The notes under the pieces are model-generated. The model was not told the origin of the DNA, did no database searches, and saw only the letters and a list, made by a program, of their open reading frames with translations. Positions 49,907 to 63,528 of a stretch of DNA of 64,000 nt are shown one piece after another. Numbering within the stretch: position 1 is the first letter of the stretch; each line of letters begins with the position of its first letter. This stretch comes from Ilex aquifolium (lineage: Eukaryota > Streptophyta > Magnoliopsida > Aquifoliales > Aquifoliaceae), in assembly GCA_951799425.1 (NCBI GenBank), contig OX637399.1:36863701-36927700 (forward strand), in the 5' to 3' direction. A program made the translations under genes and the position numbers.

Positions 49907-52900
49907 GTTATGTCAGAAATACTAAAGATTGGGAAATTACTTTTTTTTTTCCTTGTGGAGGGGAATGACCAACTATACCAAACTTCCATCTTCGAACTTG
50001 TTAGAAGATGAATCACCAATTTTGATCTCAATATATTGGTTAGGGTTTCAAGTTCTCATTGCAATGCCGCAAGAATTAGCTCAATCAGAGTTCGGGAGAA
50101 AAAGTTATGTCGGATATAATATTTCATTTTAAAGGAGGACTACTTATTACACAAAACTTGCGTTACAATAGAGCCCATGCTAGAGGATTTTTCATGACTT
50201 TTGATGTGAATAAAATGGTTAGGGATTGAAGAATTCTTTACAATGCCGCAAGAATCATCTTAATCAGAGACCGGAGCAAAAAGTTATGTCAGAAATACTG
50301 AAGATTGGGAAATTACTTTTTTTTGCCTTGTGGAGGGGAATGTCCAACTATACCAAACTTCCATCACAATTTCGAACTTGTTAGAAGATGAATCACCAAT
50401 TTTGATCTCAATATATTGGTTTGGGTTTCAAGTTCTCTTTGCAATGCCGCAAGAATTAGCTCAATCCGAGTTCGGGAGAAAGAGTTATGTCGGATATAAT
50501 ATTTCATTTTAAAGGAGGACTACTTATTACACAAAACTTGCGTTACAATAGAGCCCATGCTAGAGGATTTTTCATGACTTTTGATGTGAATAAAATGGTT
50601 AGGGATTGAAGAATTCTTTACAATGCCGCAAGAATCATCTTAATCAGAGACCGGAGCAAAAAGTTATGTCAGAAATACTAAAGATTGGGAAATTACTTTT
50701 TTTTTTCCTTGTGGAGGGGAATGACCAACTATACCAAACTTCCATCTTCGAACTTGTTAGAAGATGAATCACCAATTTTGATCTCAATATATTGGTTAGG
50801 GTTTCAAGTTCTCATTGCAATGCCGCAAGAATTAGCTCAATCAGAGTTCGGGAGAAAAAGTTATGTCCGATATAATATTTCATTTTAAAGGAGGACTACT
50901 TATTACACAAAACTTGCATTACAATAGAGCCCATGCTAGAGGATTTTTCATGACTTTTGATGTGAATAAAATGGTTAGGGATTGAAGAATTCTTTACAAT
51001 GCCGCAAGAATCATCTTAATCAGAGACCGGAGCAAAAAGTTATGTCAGAAATACTAAAGAATGGGAAATTACTTTTTTTTTCCTTGTGGAGGGAATGGCC
51101 AACTATACCAAACTTCCATCACAATTTCGAACTTGTTAGAAGATGAATCACCAATTTTGATCTGAATATATTTGTTAGGGTTTCAAGTTCTCTTTGCAAT
51201 GCCGTAAGTATTAGCTCAATCCGAGTTCGGGAGAAAGAGTTATGTCGGATATAATATTTCATTTTAAAGGAGGACTACTTATTACACAAAACTTGCGTTA
51301 CAATAGAGTCCATGCTAGAGGATTTTTCCTGACTTTTGATGTGAATAAAATGGTTAGGGATTGAAGAATTCTTTACAATGCCGCAAGAATCATCTTAATC
51401 AGAGACCGGAGCAAAAAGTTATGTCAGAAATACTGAAGATTGGGAAATTACTTTTTTTTGCCTTGTGGAGGGGAATGTCCAACTATACCAAACTTCCATC
51501 ACAATTTCGAACTTGTTAGAAGATGAATCACCAATTTTGATCTCAATATATTGGTTTGGGTTTCAAGTTCTCTTTGCAATGCCGCAAGAATTAGCTCAAT
51601 CCGAGTTCGGGAGAAAGAGTTATGTCGGATATAATATTTCATTTTAAAGGAGGACTACTTATTACACAAAACTTGCGTTACAATAGAGCCCATGCTAGAG
51701 GATTTTTCATGACTTTTGATGTGAATAAAATGGTTAGGAATTGAAGAATGCTTTACAATGCTGCAAGAATCATCTTAATCAGAGACCGGAGCAAAAAGTT
51801 ATGTCAGAAATACTAAAGATTGGGAAATTACTTTTTTTTTTCCTTGTGGAGGGGAATGGCCAACTATACCAAACTTCCATCTTCGAACTTGTTAGAAGAT
51901 GAATCACCAATTTTGATCTCAATATATTGGTTAGGGTTTCAAGTTCTCATTGCAATGCCGCAAGAATTAGCTCAATCAGAGTTCGGGAGAAAAAGTTATG
52001 TCCGATATAATATTTCATTTTAAAGGAGGACTACTTATTACACAAAACTTGCATTACAATAGAGCCCATGCTAGAGGATTTTTCATGACTTTTGATGTGA
52101 ATAAAATGGTTAGGGATTGAAGAATTCTTTACAATGCCGCAAGAATCATCTTAATCAGAGACCGGAGCAAAAAGTTATGTCAGAAATACTAAAGAATGGG
52201 AAATTACTTTTTTTTTCCTTGTGGAGGGGAATGGCCAACTATACCAAACTTCCATCACAATTTCGAACTTGTTAGAAGATGAATCACCAATTTTGATCTC
52301 AATATATTTGTTAGGGTTTCAAGTTCTCTTTGCAATGCCGTAAGTATTAGCTCAATCCGAGTTCGGGAGAAAGAGTTATGTCGGATATAATATTTCATTT
52401 TAAAGGAGGACTACTTATTACACAAAACTTGCGTTACAATAGAGTCCATGCTAGAGGATTTTTCATGACTTTTGATGTGAATGAAATGGTTAGGGATTGA
52501 AGAATTCTTTACAATGCCGCAAGAATCATCTTAATCAGAGACCGGAGCAAAAAGTTATGTCAGAAATACTGAAGATTGAGAAATTACTTTTTTTTGCCTT
52601 GTGGAGGGGAATGGCCAACTATACCAAACTTCCATCACAATTTCGAACTTGTTAGAAGATGAATCACCAATTTTGATCTCAATATATTTGTTAGGGTTTC
52701 AAGTTCTCTTTGCAATGCCGTAAGTATTAGCTCAATCCGAGTTCGGGAGAAAGAGTTATGTCGGATATAATATTTCATTTTAAAGGAGGACTACTTATTA
52801 CACAAAACTTGCGTTACAATAGAGTCCATGCTAGAGGATTTTTCATGACTTTTGATGTGAATAAAATGGTTAGGGATTGAAGAATTCTTTACAATGCCGC

Positions 52901-54069
52901 AAGAATCATCTTAATCAGAGACCGGAGCAAAAAGTTATGTCAGAAATACTGAAGATTGGGAAATTACTTTTTTTTGCCTTGTGGAGGGGAATGTCCAACT
53001 ATACCAAACTTCCATCACAATTCCGAACTTGTTAGAAGATGAATCACCAATTTTGATCTCAATATATTGGTTTGGGTTTCAAGTTCTCTTTGCAATGCCG
53101 CAAGAATTAGCTCAATCCGAGTTCGGGAGAAAGAGTTATGTCGGATATAATATTTCATTTTAAAGGAGGACTACTTATTACACAAAACTTGCGTTACAAT
53201 AGAGCCCATGCTAGAGGATTTTTCATGACTTTTGATGTGAATAAAATGGTTAGGAATTGAAGAATTCTTTACAATGCCGCAAGAATCATCTTAATCAGAG
53301 ACCGGAGCAAAAAGTTATGTCAGAAATACTAAAGATTGGGAAATTACTTTTTTTTTTCCTTGTGGAGGGGAATGGCCAACTATACCAAACTTCCATCTTC
53401 GAACTTGTTAGAAGATGAATCACCAATTTTGATCTCAATATATTGGTTAGGGTTTCAAGTTCTCATTGCAATGCCGCAAGAATTAGCTCAATCAGAGTTC
53501 GGGAGAAACAGTTATGTCCGATATAATATTTCATTTTAAAGGAGGACTACTTATTACACAAAACTTGCATTACAATAGAGCCCATGCTAGAGGATTTTTC
53601 ATGACTTTTGATGTGAATAAAATGGTTAGGGATTGAATAATTCTTTACAATGCCGCAAGAATCATCTTAATCAGAGACCGGAGCAAAAAGTTATGTCAGA
53701 AATACTAAAGAATGGAAAATTACTTTTTTTTTCCTTGTGGAGGGGAATGGCCAACTATACCAAACTTCCATCACAATTTCGAACTTGTTAGAAGATGAAT
53801 CACCAATTTTGATCTCAATATATTTGTTAGGGTTTCAAGTTCTCTTTGCAATGCCGTAAGTATTAGCTCAATCCGAGTTCGGGAGAAAGAGTTATGTCGG
53901 ATATAATATTTCATTTTAAAGGAGGACTACTTATTACACAAAACTTGCGTTACAATAGAGCCCATGCTAGAGGATTTTTCATGACTTTTGATGTGAATAA
54001 AATGGTTAGGGATTGAAGAATTCTTTACAATGCCGCAAGAATCATCTTAATCAGAGACCGGAGCAAAAA
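49907..54069 (+). repeat. 11-mer HOR copy 3 (4163 bp)
   Basis: Starts are at 49907, 50283, 50663, 51039, 51418, 51798, 52174, 52554, 52934, 53314 and 53690, with order A1g D A1 B D2 A2 B2 C2 Dp A2n B2a. I noticed no private difference in this copy by eye, so it may serve as the consensus of the 11-mer. Confidence 0.94.
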
Positions 54070-57000
54070 GTTATGTCAGAAATACTAAAGATTGGGAAAT
54101 TACTTTTTTTTTTCCTTGTGGAGGGGAATGACCAACTATACCAAACTTCCATCTTCGAACTTGTTAGAAGATGAATCACCAATTTTGATCTCAATATATT
54201 GGTTAGGGTTTCAAGTTCTCATTGCAATGCCGCAAGAATTAGCTCAATCAGAGTTCGGGAGAAAAAGTTATGTCGGATATAATATTTCATTTTAAAGGAG
54301 GACTACTTATTACACAAAACTTGCGTTACAATAGAGCCCATGCTAGAGGATTTTTCATGACTTTTGATGTGAATAAAATGGTTAGGGATTGAAGAATTCT
54401 TTACAATGCCGCAAGAATCATCTTAATCAGAGACCGGAGCAAAAAGTTATGTCAGAAATACTGAAGATTGGGAAATTACTTTTTTTTGCCTTGTGGAGGG
54501 GAATGTCCAACTATACCAAACTTCCATCACAATTTCGAACTTGTTAGAAGATGAATCACCAATTTTGATCTCAATATATTGGTTTGGGTTTCAAGTTCTC
54601 TTTGCAATGCCGCAAGAATTAGCTCAATCCGAGTTCGGGAGAAAGAGTTATGTCGGATATAATATTTCATTTTAAAGGAGGACTACTTATTACACAAAAC
54701 TTGCGTTACAATAGAGCCCATGCTAGAGGATTTTTCATGACTTTTGATGTGAATAAAATGGTTAGGGATTGAAGAATTCTTTACAATGCCGCAAGAATCA
54801 TCTTAATCAGAGACCGGAGCAAAAAGTTATGTCAGAAATACTAAAGATTGGGAAATTACTTTTTTTTTTCCTTGTGGAGGGGAATGACCAACTATACCAA
54901 ACTTCCATCTTCGAACTTGTTAGAAGATGAATCACCAATTTTGATCTCAATATATTGGTTAGGGTTTCAAGTTCTCATTGCAATGCCGCAAGAATTAGCT
55001 CAATCAGAGTTCGGGAGAAAAAGTTATGTCCGATATAATATTTCATTTTAAAGGAGGACTACTTATTACACAAAACTTGCATTACAATAGAGCCCATGCT
55101 AGAGGATTTTTCATGACTTTTGATGTGAATAAAATGGTTAGGGATTGAAGAATTCTTTACAATGCCGCAAGAATCATCTTAATCAGAGACCGGAGCAAAA
55201 AGTTATGTCAGAAATACTAAAGAATGGGAAATTACTTTTTTTTTCCTTGTGGAGGGAATGGCCAACTATACCAAACTTCCATCACAATTTCGAACTTGTT
55301 AGAAGATGAATCACCAATTTTGATCTGAATATATTTGTTAGGGTTTCAAGTTCTCTTTGCAATGCCGTAAGTATTAGCTCAATCCGAGTTCGGGAGAAAG
55401 AGTTATGTCGGATATAATATTTCATTTTAAAGGAGGACTACTTATTACACAAAACTTGCGTTACAATAGAGTCCATGCTAGAGGATTTTTCCTGACTTTT
55501 GATGTGAATAAAATGGTTAGGGATTGAAGAATTCTTTACAATGCCGCAAGAATCATCTTAATCAGAGACCGGAGCAAAAAGTTATGTCAGAAATACTGAA
55601 GATTGGGAAATTACTTTTTTTTGCCTTGTGGAGGGGAATGTCCAACTATACCAAACTTCCATCACAATTTCGAACTTGTTAGAAGATGAATCACCAATTT
55701 TGATCTCAATATATTGGTTTGGGTTTCAAGTTCTCTTTGCAATGCCGCAAGAATTAGCTCAATCCGAGTTCGGGAGAAAGAGTTATGTCGGATATAATAT
55801 TTCATTTTAAAGGAGGACTACTTATTACACAAAACTTGCGTTACAATAGAGCCCATGCTAGAGGATTTTTCATGACTTTTGATGTGAATAAAATGGTTAG
55901 GAATTGAAGAATGCTTTACAATGCTGCAAGAATCATCTTAATCAGAGACCGGAGCAAAAAGTTATGTCAGAAATACTAAAGATTGGGAAATTACTTTTTT
56001 TTTTCCTTGTGGAGGGGAATGGCCAACTATACCAAACTTCCATCTTCGAACTTGTTAGAAGATGAATCACCAATTTTGATCTCAATATATTGGTTAGGGT
56101 TTCAAGTTCTCATTGCAATGCCGCAAGAATTAGCTCAATCAGAGTTCGGGAGAAAAAGTTATGTCCGATATAATATTTCATTTTAAAGGAGGACTACTTA
56201 TTACACAAAACTTGCATTACAATAGAGCCCATGCTAGAGGATTTTTCATGACTTTTGATGTGAATAAAATGGTTAGGGATTGAAGAATTCTTTACAATGC
56301 CGCAAGAATCATCTTAATCAGAGACCGGAGCAAAAAGTTATGTCAGAAATACTAAAGAATGGGAAATTACTTTTTTTTTCCTTGTGGAGGGGAATGGCCA
56401 ACTATACCAAACTTCCATCACAATTTCGAACTTGTTAGAAGATGAATCACCAATTTTGATCTCAATATATTTGTTAGGGTTTCAAGTTCTCTTTGCAATG
56501 CCGTAAGTATTAGCTCAATCCGAGTTCGGGAGAAAGAGTTATGTCGGATATAATATTTCATTTTAAAGGAGGACTACTTATTACACAAAACTTGCGTTAC
56601 AATAGAGTCCATGCTAGAGGATTTTTCATGACTTTTGATGTGAATGAAATGGTTAGGGATTGAAGAATTCTTTACAATGCCGCAAGAATCATCTTAATCA
56701 GAGACCGGAGCAAAAAGTTATGTCAGAAATACTGAAGATTGAGAAATTACTTTTTTTTGCCTTGTGGAGGGGAATGGCCAACTATACCAAACTTCCATCA
56801 CAATTTCGAACTTGTTAGAAGATGAATCACCAATTTTGATCTCAATATATTTGTTAGGGTTTCAAGTTCTCTTTGCAATGCCGTAAGTATTAGCTCAATC
56901 CGAGTTCGGGAGAAAGAGTTATGTCGGATATAATATTTCATTTTAAAGGAGGACTACTTATTACACAAAACTTGCGTTACAATAGAGTCCATGCTAGAGG

Positions 57001-58232
57001 ATTTTTCATGACTTTTGATGTGAATAAAATGGTTAGGGATTGAAGAATTCTTTACAATGCCGCAAGAATCATCTTAATCAGAGACCGGAGCAAAAAGTTA
57101 TGTCAGAAATACTGAAGATTGGGAAATTACTTTTTTTTGCCTTGTGGAGGGGAATGTCCAACTATACCAAACTTCCATCACAATTCCGAACTTGTTAGAA
57201 GATGAATCACCAATTTTGATCTCAATATATTGGTTTGGGTTTCAAGTTCTCTTTGCAATGCCGCAAGAATTAGCTCAATCCGAGTTCGGGAGAAAGAGTT
57301 ATGTCGGATATAATATTTCATTTTAAAGGAGGACTACTTATTACACAAAACTTGCGTTACAATAGAGCCCATGCTAGAGGATTTTTCATGACTTTTGATG
57401 TGAATAAAATGGTTAGGAATTGAAGAATTCTTTACAATGCCGCAAGAATCATCTTAATCAGAGACCGGAGCAAAAAGTTATGTCAGAAATACTAAAGATT
57501 GGGAAATTACTTTTTTTTTTCCTTGTGGAGGGGAATGGCCAACTATACCAAACTTCCATCTTCGAACTTGTTAGAAGATGAATCACCAATTTTGATCTCA
57601 ATATATTGGTTAGGGTTTCAAGTTCTCATTGCAATGCCGCAAGAATTAGCTCAATCAGAGTTCGGGAGAAACAGTTATGTCCGATATAATATTTCATTTT
57701 AAAGGAGGACTACTTATTACACAAAACTTGCATTACAATAGAGCCCATGCTAGAGGATTTTTCATGACTTTTGATGTGAATAAAATGGTTAGGGATTGAA
57801 TAATTCTTTACAATGCCGCAAGAATCATCTTAATCAGAGACCGGAGCAAAAAGTTATGTCAGAAATACTAAAGAATGGAAAATTACTTTTTTTTTCCTTG
57901 TGGAGGGGAATGGCCAACTATACCAAACTTCCATCACAATTTCGAACTTGTTAGAAGATGAATCACCAATTTTGATCTCAATATATTTGTTAGGGTTTCA
58001 AGTTCTCTTTGCAATGCCGTAAGTATTAGCTCAATCCGAGTTCGGGAGAAAGAGTTATGTCGGATATAATATTTCATTTTAAAGGAGGACTACTTATTAC
58101 ACAAAACTTGCGTTACAATAGAGTCCATGCTAGAGGATTTTTCATGACTTTTGATGTGAATGAAATGGTTAGGGATTGAAGAATTCTTTACAATGCCGCA
58201 AGAATCATCTTAATCAGAGACCGGAGCAAAAA
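54070..58232 (+). repeat. 11-mer HOR copy 4 (4163 bp) with altered last monomer
   Basis: Starts are at 54070, 54446, 54826, 55202, 55581, 55961, 56337, 56717, 57097, 57477 and 57853. The first ten monomers match copies 1-3. The eleventh (57853) begins as B2a but ends as B2 (GAGTCCATG, GTGAATGAAATGG). The next monomer is a C2, not A1g. This is where the regular 11-mer register is lost. Confidence 0.92.
57853..58232 (+). repeat. Chimeric monomer B2a/B2 at the end of the regular 11-mers
   Basis: H1 has the B2a marker GAATGGAAAATTAC. H2 has GAGTCCATG and GTGAATGAAATGG, which in the 11-mers belong to the B2 monomer four positions earlier. The switch shifts the register so that C2, D, A2n and B2 follow again. 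It is the signature of an exchange between two B2-type monomers out of phase. Confidence 0.88.
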
Positions 58233-60128
58233 GTTATGTCAGAAATACTGAAGATTGGGAAATTACTTTTTTTTGCCTTGTGGAGGGGAATGGCCAACTA
58301 TACCAAACTTCCATCACAATTTCGAACTTGTTAGAAGATGAATCACCAATTTTGATCTCAATATATTTGTTAGGGTTTCAAGTTCTCTTTGCAATGCCGT
58401 AAGTATTAGCTCAATCCGAGTTCGGGAGAAAGAGTTATGTCGGATATAATATTTCATTTTAAAGGAGGACTACTTATTACACAAAACTTGCGTTACAATA
58501 GAGTCCATGCTAGAGGATTTTTCATGACTTTTGATGTGAATAAAATGGTTAGGGATTGAAGAATTCTTTACAATGCCGCAAGAATCATCTTAATCAGAGA
58601 CCGGAGCAAAAAGTTATGTCAGAAATACTGAAGATTGGGAAATTACTTTTTTTTGCCTTGTGGAGGGGAATGTCCAACTATACCAAACTTCCATCACAAT
58701 TTCGAACTTGTTAGAAGATGAATCACCAATTTTGATCTCAATATATTGGTTTGGGTTTCAAGTTCTCTTTGCAATGCCGCAAGAATTAGCTCAATCCGAG
58801 TTCGGGAGAAAGAGTTATGTCGGATATAATATTTCATTTTAAAGGAGGACTACTTATTACACAAAACTTGCGTTACAATAGAGCCCATACTAGAGGATTT
58901 TTCATGACTTTTGATGTGAATAAAATGGTTAGGAATTGAAGAATTCTTTACAATGCCGCAAGAATCATCTTAATCAGAGACCGGAGCAAAAAGTTATGTC
59001 AGAAATACTAAAGATTGGGAAATTACTTTTTTTTTTCCTTGTGGAGGGGAATGGCCAACTATACCAAACTTCCATCTTCGAACTTGTTAGAAGATGAATC
59101 ACCAATTTTGATCTCAATATATTGGTTAGGGTTTCAAGTTCTCATTGCAATGCCGCAAGAATTAGCTCAATCAGAGTTCGGGAGAAACAGTTATGTCCGA
59201 TATAATATTTCATTTTAAAGGAGGACTACTTATTACACAAAACTTGCATTACAATAGAGCCCATGCTAGAGGATTTTTCATGACTTTTGATGTGAATAAA
59301 ATGGTTAGGGATTGAAGAATTCTTTACAATGCCGCAAGAATCATCTTAATCAGAGACCGGAGCAAAAAGTTATGTCAGAAATACTAAAGAATGGGAAATT
59401 ACTTTTTTTTTCCTTGTGGAGGGGAATGGCCAACTATACCAAACTTCCATCGCAATTTCGAACTTGTTAGAAGATGAATCACCAATTTTGATCTCAATAT
59501 ATTTGTTAGGGTTTCAAGTTCTCTTTGCAATACCGTAAGTATTAGCTCAATCCGAGTTCGGGAGAAAGAGTTATGTCGGATATAATATTTCATTTTAAAG
59601 GAGGACTACTTATTACACAAAACTTGCGTTACAATAGAGTCCATGCTAGAGGATTTTTCATGACTTTTGATGTGAATGAAATGGTTAGGGATTGAAGAAT
59701 TCTTTACAATGCCTCAAGAATCATCTTAATCAGAGACCGGAGCAAAAAGTTATGTCAGAAATACTGAAGATTGGGAAATTACTTTTTTTTGCCTTGTGGA
59801 GGGGAATGGCCAACTATACCAAACTTCCATCACAATTTCGAACTTGTTAGAAGATGAATCACCAATTTTGATCTCAATATATTGGTTTGGGTTTCAAGTT
59901 CTCTTTGCAATGCCGCAAGAATTAGCTCAATCCGAGTTCGGGAGAAAGAGTTATGTCGGATATAATATTTCATTTTAAAGGAGGACTACTTATTACACAA
60001 AACTTGCGTTACAATAGAGTCCATGCTAGAGGATTTTTCATGACTTTTGATGTGAATAAAATGGTTAGGGATTGAAGAATTCTTTACAATGCCGCAAGAA
60101 TCATCTTAATCAGAGACCGGAGCAAAAA
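58233..60128 (+). repeat. Degraded 5-mer: C2 D A2n B2 D-patched C2 (1896 bp)
   Basis: Monomers start at 58233 (C2 with GATTGGG), 58613 (D with tail TTAGGAATTGAAGAATTC and private CCCATACTAG), 58993 (A2n with normal tail), 59369 (B2 with private CATCGCAATTTCG and AATACCGTAAG) and 59749 (C2 backbone with a D patch). Private changes are more frequent here than in the 11-mers. Confidence 0.88.
59749..60128 (+). repeat. C2 monomer with D-type conversion patch
   Basis: The backbone is C2 (GAATGGCC with G at 59809; GAGTCC with T at 60020). Four D-specific bases at 59884, 59888, 59916 and 59920 give TTGGTTTGGG and CCGCAAGAATT. The donor tract is at least 59884-59920 and at most about 59810-60019. 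A single marker change preserves the length of 380 bp. Confidence 0.85.
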
Positions 60129-61638
60129 GTTATGTCAGAAATACTAAAGATTGGGAAATTACTTTTTTTTTTCCTTGTGGAGGTGAATGACCAACTATAC
60201 CAAACTTCCATCTTCGAACTTGTTAGAAGATGAATCACCAATTTTGATCTCAATATATTGGTTAGGGTTTCAAGTTCTCATTGCAATGCCGCAAGAATTA
60301 GCTCAATCAGAGTTCGGGAGAAAAAGTTATGTCCGATATAATATTTCATTTTAAAGGAGGACTACTTATTACACAAAACTTGCATTACAATAGAGCCCAT
60401 GCTAGAGGATTTTTCATGACTTTTGATGTGAATAAAATGGTTAGGGATTGAAGAATTCTTTACAATGCCGCAAGAATCATCTTAATCAGAGACCGGAGCA
60501 AAAAGTTATGTCAGAAATACTAAAGAATGGGAAATTACTTTTTTTTTCCTTGTGGAGGGAATGGCCAACTATACCAAACTTCCATCACAATTTCGAACTT
60601 GTTAGAAGATGAATCACCAATTTTGATCTCAATATATTTGTTAGGGTTTCAAGTTCTCTTTGCAATGCCGTAAGTATTAGCTCAATCCGAGTTCGGGAGA
60701 AAGAGTTATGTCGGATATAATATTTCATTTTAAAGGAGGACTACTTATTACACAAAACTTGCGTTACAATAGAGTCCATGCTAGAGGATTTTTCATGACT
60801 TTTGATGTGAATAAAATGGTTAGGGATTGAAGAATTCTTTACAATGCCGCAAGAATCATCTTAATCAGAGACCGGAGCAAAAAGTTATGTCAGAAATACT
60901 AAAGATTGGGAAATTACTTTTTTTTTTCCTTGTGGAGGGGAATGACCAACTATACCAAACTTCCATCTTCGAACTTGTTAGAAGATGAATCACCAATTTT
61001 GATCTCAATATATTGGTTAGGGTTTCAAGTTCTCATTGCAATGCCGCAAGAATTAGCTCAATCAGAGTTCGGGAGAAAAAGTTATGTCCGATATAATATT
61101 TCATTTTAAAGGAGGACTACTTATTACACAAAACTTGCATTACAATAGAGCCCATGCTAGAGGATTTTTCATGACTTTTGATGTGAATAAAATGGTTAGG
61201 GATTGAAGAATTCTTTACAATGCCGCAAGAATCATCTTAATCAGAGACCGGAGCAAAAAGTTATGTCAGAAATACTAAAGAATGGGAAATTACTTTTTTT
61301 TTCCTTGTGGAGGGAATGGCCAACTATACCAAACTTCCATCACAATTTCGAACTTGTTAGAAGATGAATCACCAATTTTGATCTCAATATATTTGTTAGG
61401 GTTTCAAGTTCTCTTTGCAATGCCGTAAGTATTAGCTCAATCCGAGTTCGGGAGAAAGAGTTATGTCGGATATAATATTTCATTTTAAAGGAGGATTACT
61501 TATTACACAAAACTTGCGTTACAATAGAGTCCATGCTAGAGGATTTTTCAAGACTTTTGATGTGAATAAAATGGTTAGGGATTGAAGAATTCTTTACAAT
61601 GCCGCAAGAATCATCTTAATCAGAGACCGGAGCAAAAA
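60129..61638 (+). repeat. 1510 bp 4-mer unit, copy 1: A1t B3 A1 B3x
   Basis: Monomers start at 60129 (A1t with GGAGGTGAATGACC), 60505 (B3: GGAGGGAATGG with GATCTCAATATATTTG and TTTTTCATGAC), 60884 (A1) and 61260 (B3x with AAAGGAGGATTAC and TTTTTCAAGAC). The G>T in A1t creates a TGA at 60184-60186 in the frame that is open in other type A monomers, which argues against coding. Confidence 0.92.
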
Positions 61639-63148
61639 GTTATGTCAGAAATACTAAAGATTGGGAAATTACTTTTTTTTTTCCTTGTGGAGGTGAATGA
61701 CCAACTATACCAAACTTCCATCTTCGAACTTGTTAGAAGATGAATCACCAATTTTGATCTCAATATATTGGTTAGGGTTTCAAGTTCTCATTGCAATGCC
61801 GCAAGAATTAGCTCAATCAGAGTTCGGGAGAAAAAGTTATGTCCGATATAATATTTCATTTTAAAGGAGGACTACTTATTACACAAAACTTGCATTACAA
61901 TAGAGCCCATGCTAGAGGATTTTTCATGACTTTTGATGTGAATAAAATGGTTAGGGATTGAAGAATTCTTTACAATGCCGCAAGAATCATCTTAATCAGA
62001 GACCGGAGCAAAAAGTTATGTCAGAAATACTAAAGAATGGGAAATTACTTTTTTTTTCCTTGTGGAGGGAATGGCCAACTATACCAAACTTCCATCACAA
62101 TTTCGAACTTGTTAGAAGATGAATCACCAATTTTGATCTCAATATATTTGTTAGGGTTTCAAGTTCTCTTTGCAATGCCGTAAGTATTAGCTCAATCCGA
62201 GTTCGGGAGAAAGAGTTATGTCGGATATAATATTTCATTTTAAAGGAGGACTACTTATTACACAAAACTTGCGTTACAATAGAGTCCATGCTAGAGGATT
62301 TTTCATGACTTTTGATGTGAATAAAATGGTTAGGGATTGAAGAATTCTTTACAATGCCGCAAGAATCATCTTAATCAGAGACCGGAGCAAAAAGTTATGT
62401 CAGAAATACTAAAGATTGGGAAATTACTTTTTTTTTTCCTTGTGGAGGGGAATGACCAACTATACCAAACTTCCATCTTCGAACTTGTTAGAAGATGAAT
62501 CACCAATTTTGATCTCAATATATTGGTTAGGGTTTCAAGTTCTCATTGCAATGCCGCAAGAATTAGCTCAATCAGAGTTCGGGAGAAAAAGTTATGTCCG
62601 ATATAATATTTCATTTTAAAGGAGGACTACTTATTACACAAAACTTGCATTACAATAGAGCCCATGCTAGAGGATTTTTCATGACTTTTGATGTGAATAA
62701 AATGGTTAGGGATTGAAGAATTCTTTACAATGCCGCAAGAATCATCTTAATCAGAGACCGGAGCAAAAAGTTATGTCAGAAATACTAAAGAATGGGAAAT
62801 TACTTTTTTTTTCCTTGTGGAGGGAATGGCCAACTATACCAAACTTCCATCACAATTTCGAACTTGTTAGAAGATGAATCACCAATTTTGATCTCAATAT
62901 ATTTGTTAGGGTTTCAAGTTCTCTTTGCAATGCCGTAAGTATTAGCTCAATCCGAGTTCGGGAGAAAGAGTTATGTCGGATATAATATTTCATTTTAAAG
63001 GAGGATTACTTATTACACAAAACTTGCGTTACAATAGAGTCCATGCTAGAGGATTTTTCAAGACTTTTGATGTGAATAAAATGGTTAGGGATTGAAGAAT
63101 TCTTTACAATGCCGCAAAAATCATCTTAATCAGAGACCGGAGCAAAAA
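61639..63148 (+). repeat. 1510 bp 4-mer unit, copy 2: A1t B3 A1 B3x
   Basis: Monomers start at 61639, 62015, 62394 and 62770 and repeat every diagnostic variant of copy 1, including GGAGGTGAATG (TGA at 61694-61696), GGATTACTTATT and TTTTTCAAGAC. The one difference I noticed is GCCGCAAAAATC near 63113-63124, where copy 1 has GCCGCAAGAATC. This is a recent tandem duplication. Confidence 0.92.
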
Positions 63149-63528
63149 GTTATGTCAGAAATACTGAAGATTGGGAAATTACTTTTTTTTGCCTTGTGGA
63201 GGGGAATGTCCAACTATACCAAACTTCCATCACAATTTCGAACTTGTTAGAAGATGAATCACCAATTTTGATCTCAATATATTGGTTTGGGTTTCAAGTT
63301 CTCTTTGCAATGCCGCAAGAATTAGCTCAATCCGAGTTCGGGAGAAAGAGTTATGTCGGATATAATATTTCATTTTAAAGGAGGACTACTTATTACACAA
63401 AACTTGCGTTACAATAGAGCCCATGCTAGAGGATTTTTCATGACTTTTGATGTGAATAAAATGGTTAGGGATTGAAGAATTCTTTACAATGCTGCAAGAA
63501 TCATCTTAATCAGAGACCGGAGCAAAAA
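63149..63528 (+). repeat. Type D monomer near the right edge
   Basis: This is a standard D (GAATGTCC, TTTGGGTTT). Its tail mixes TTAGGGATTGAAGAATTC with AATGCTGCAAG, so it combines the D and C tail markers. The following A monomer reads GGCC. Confidence 0.88.
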
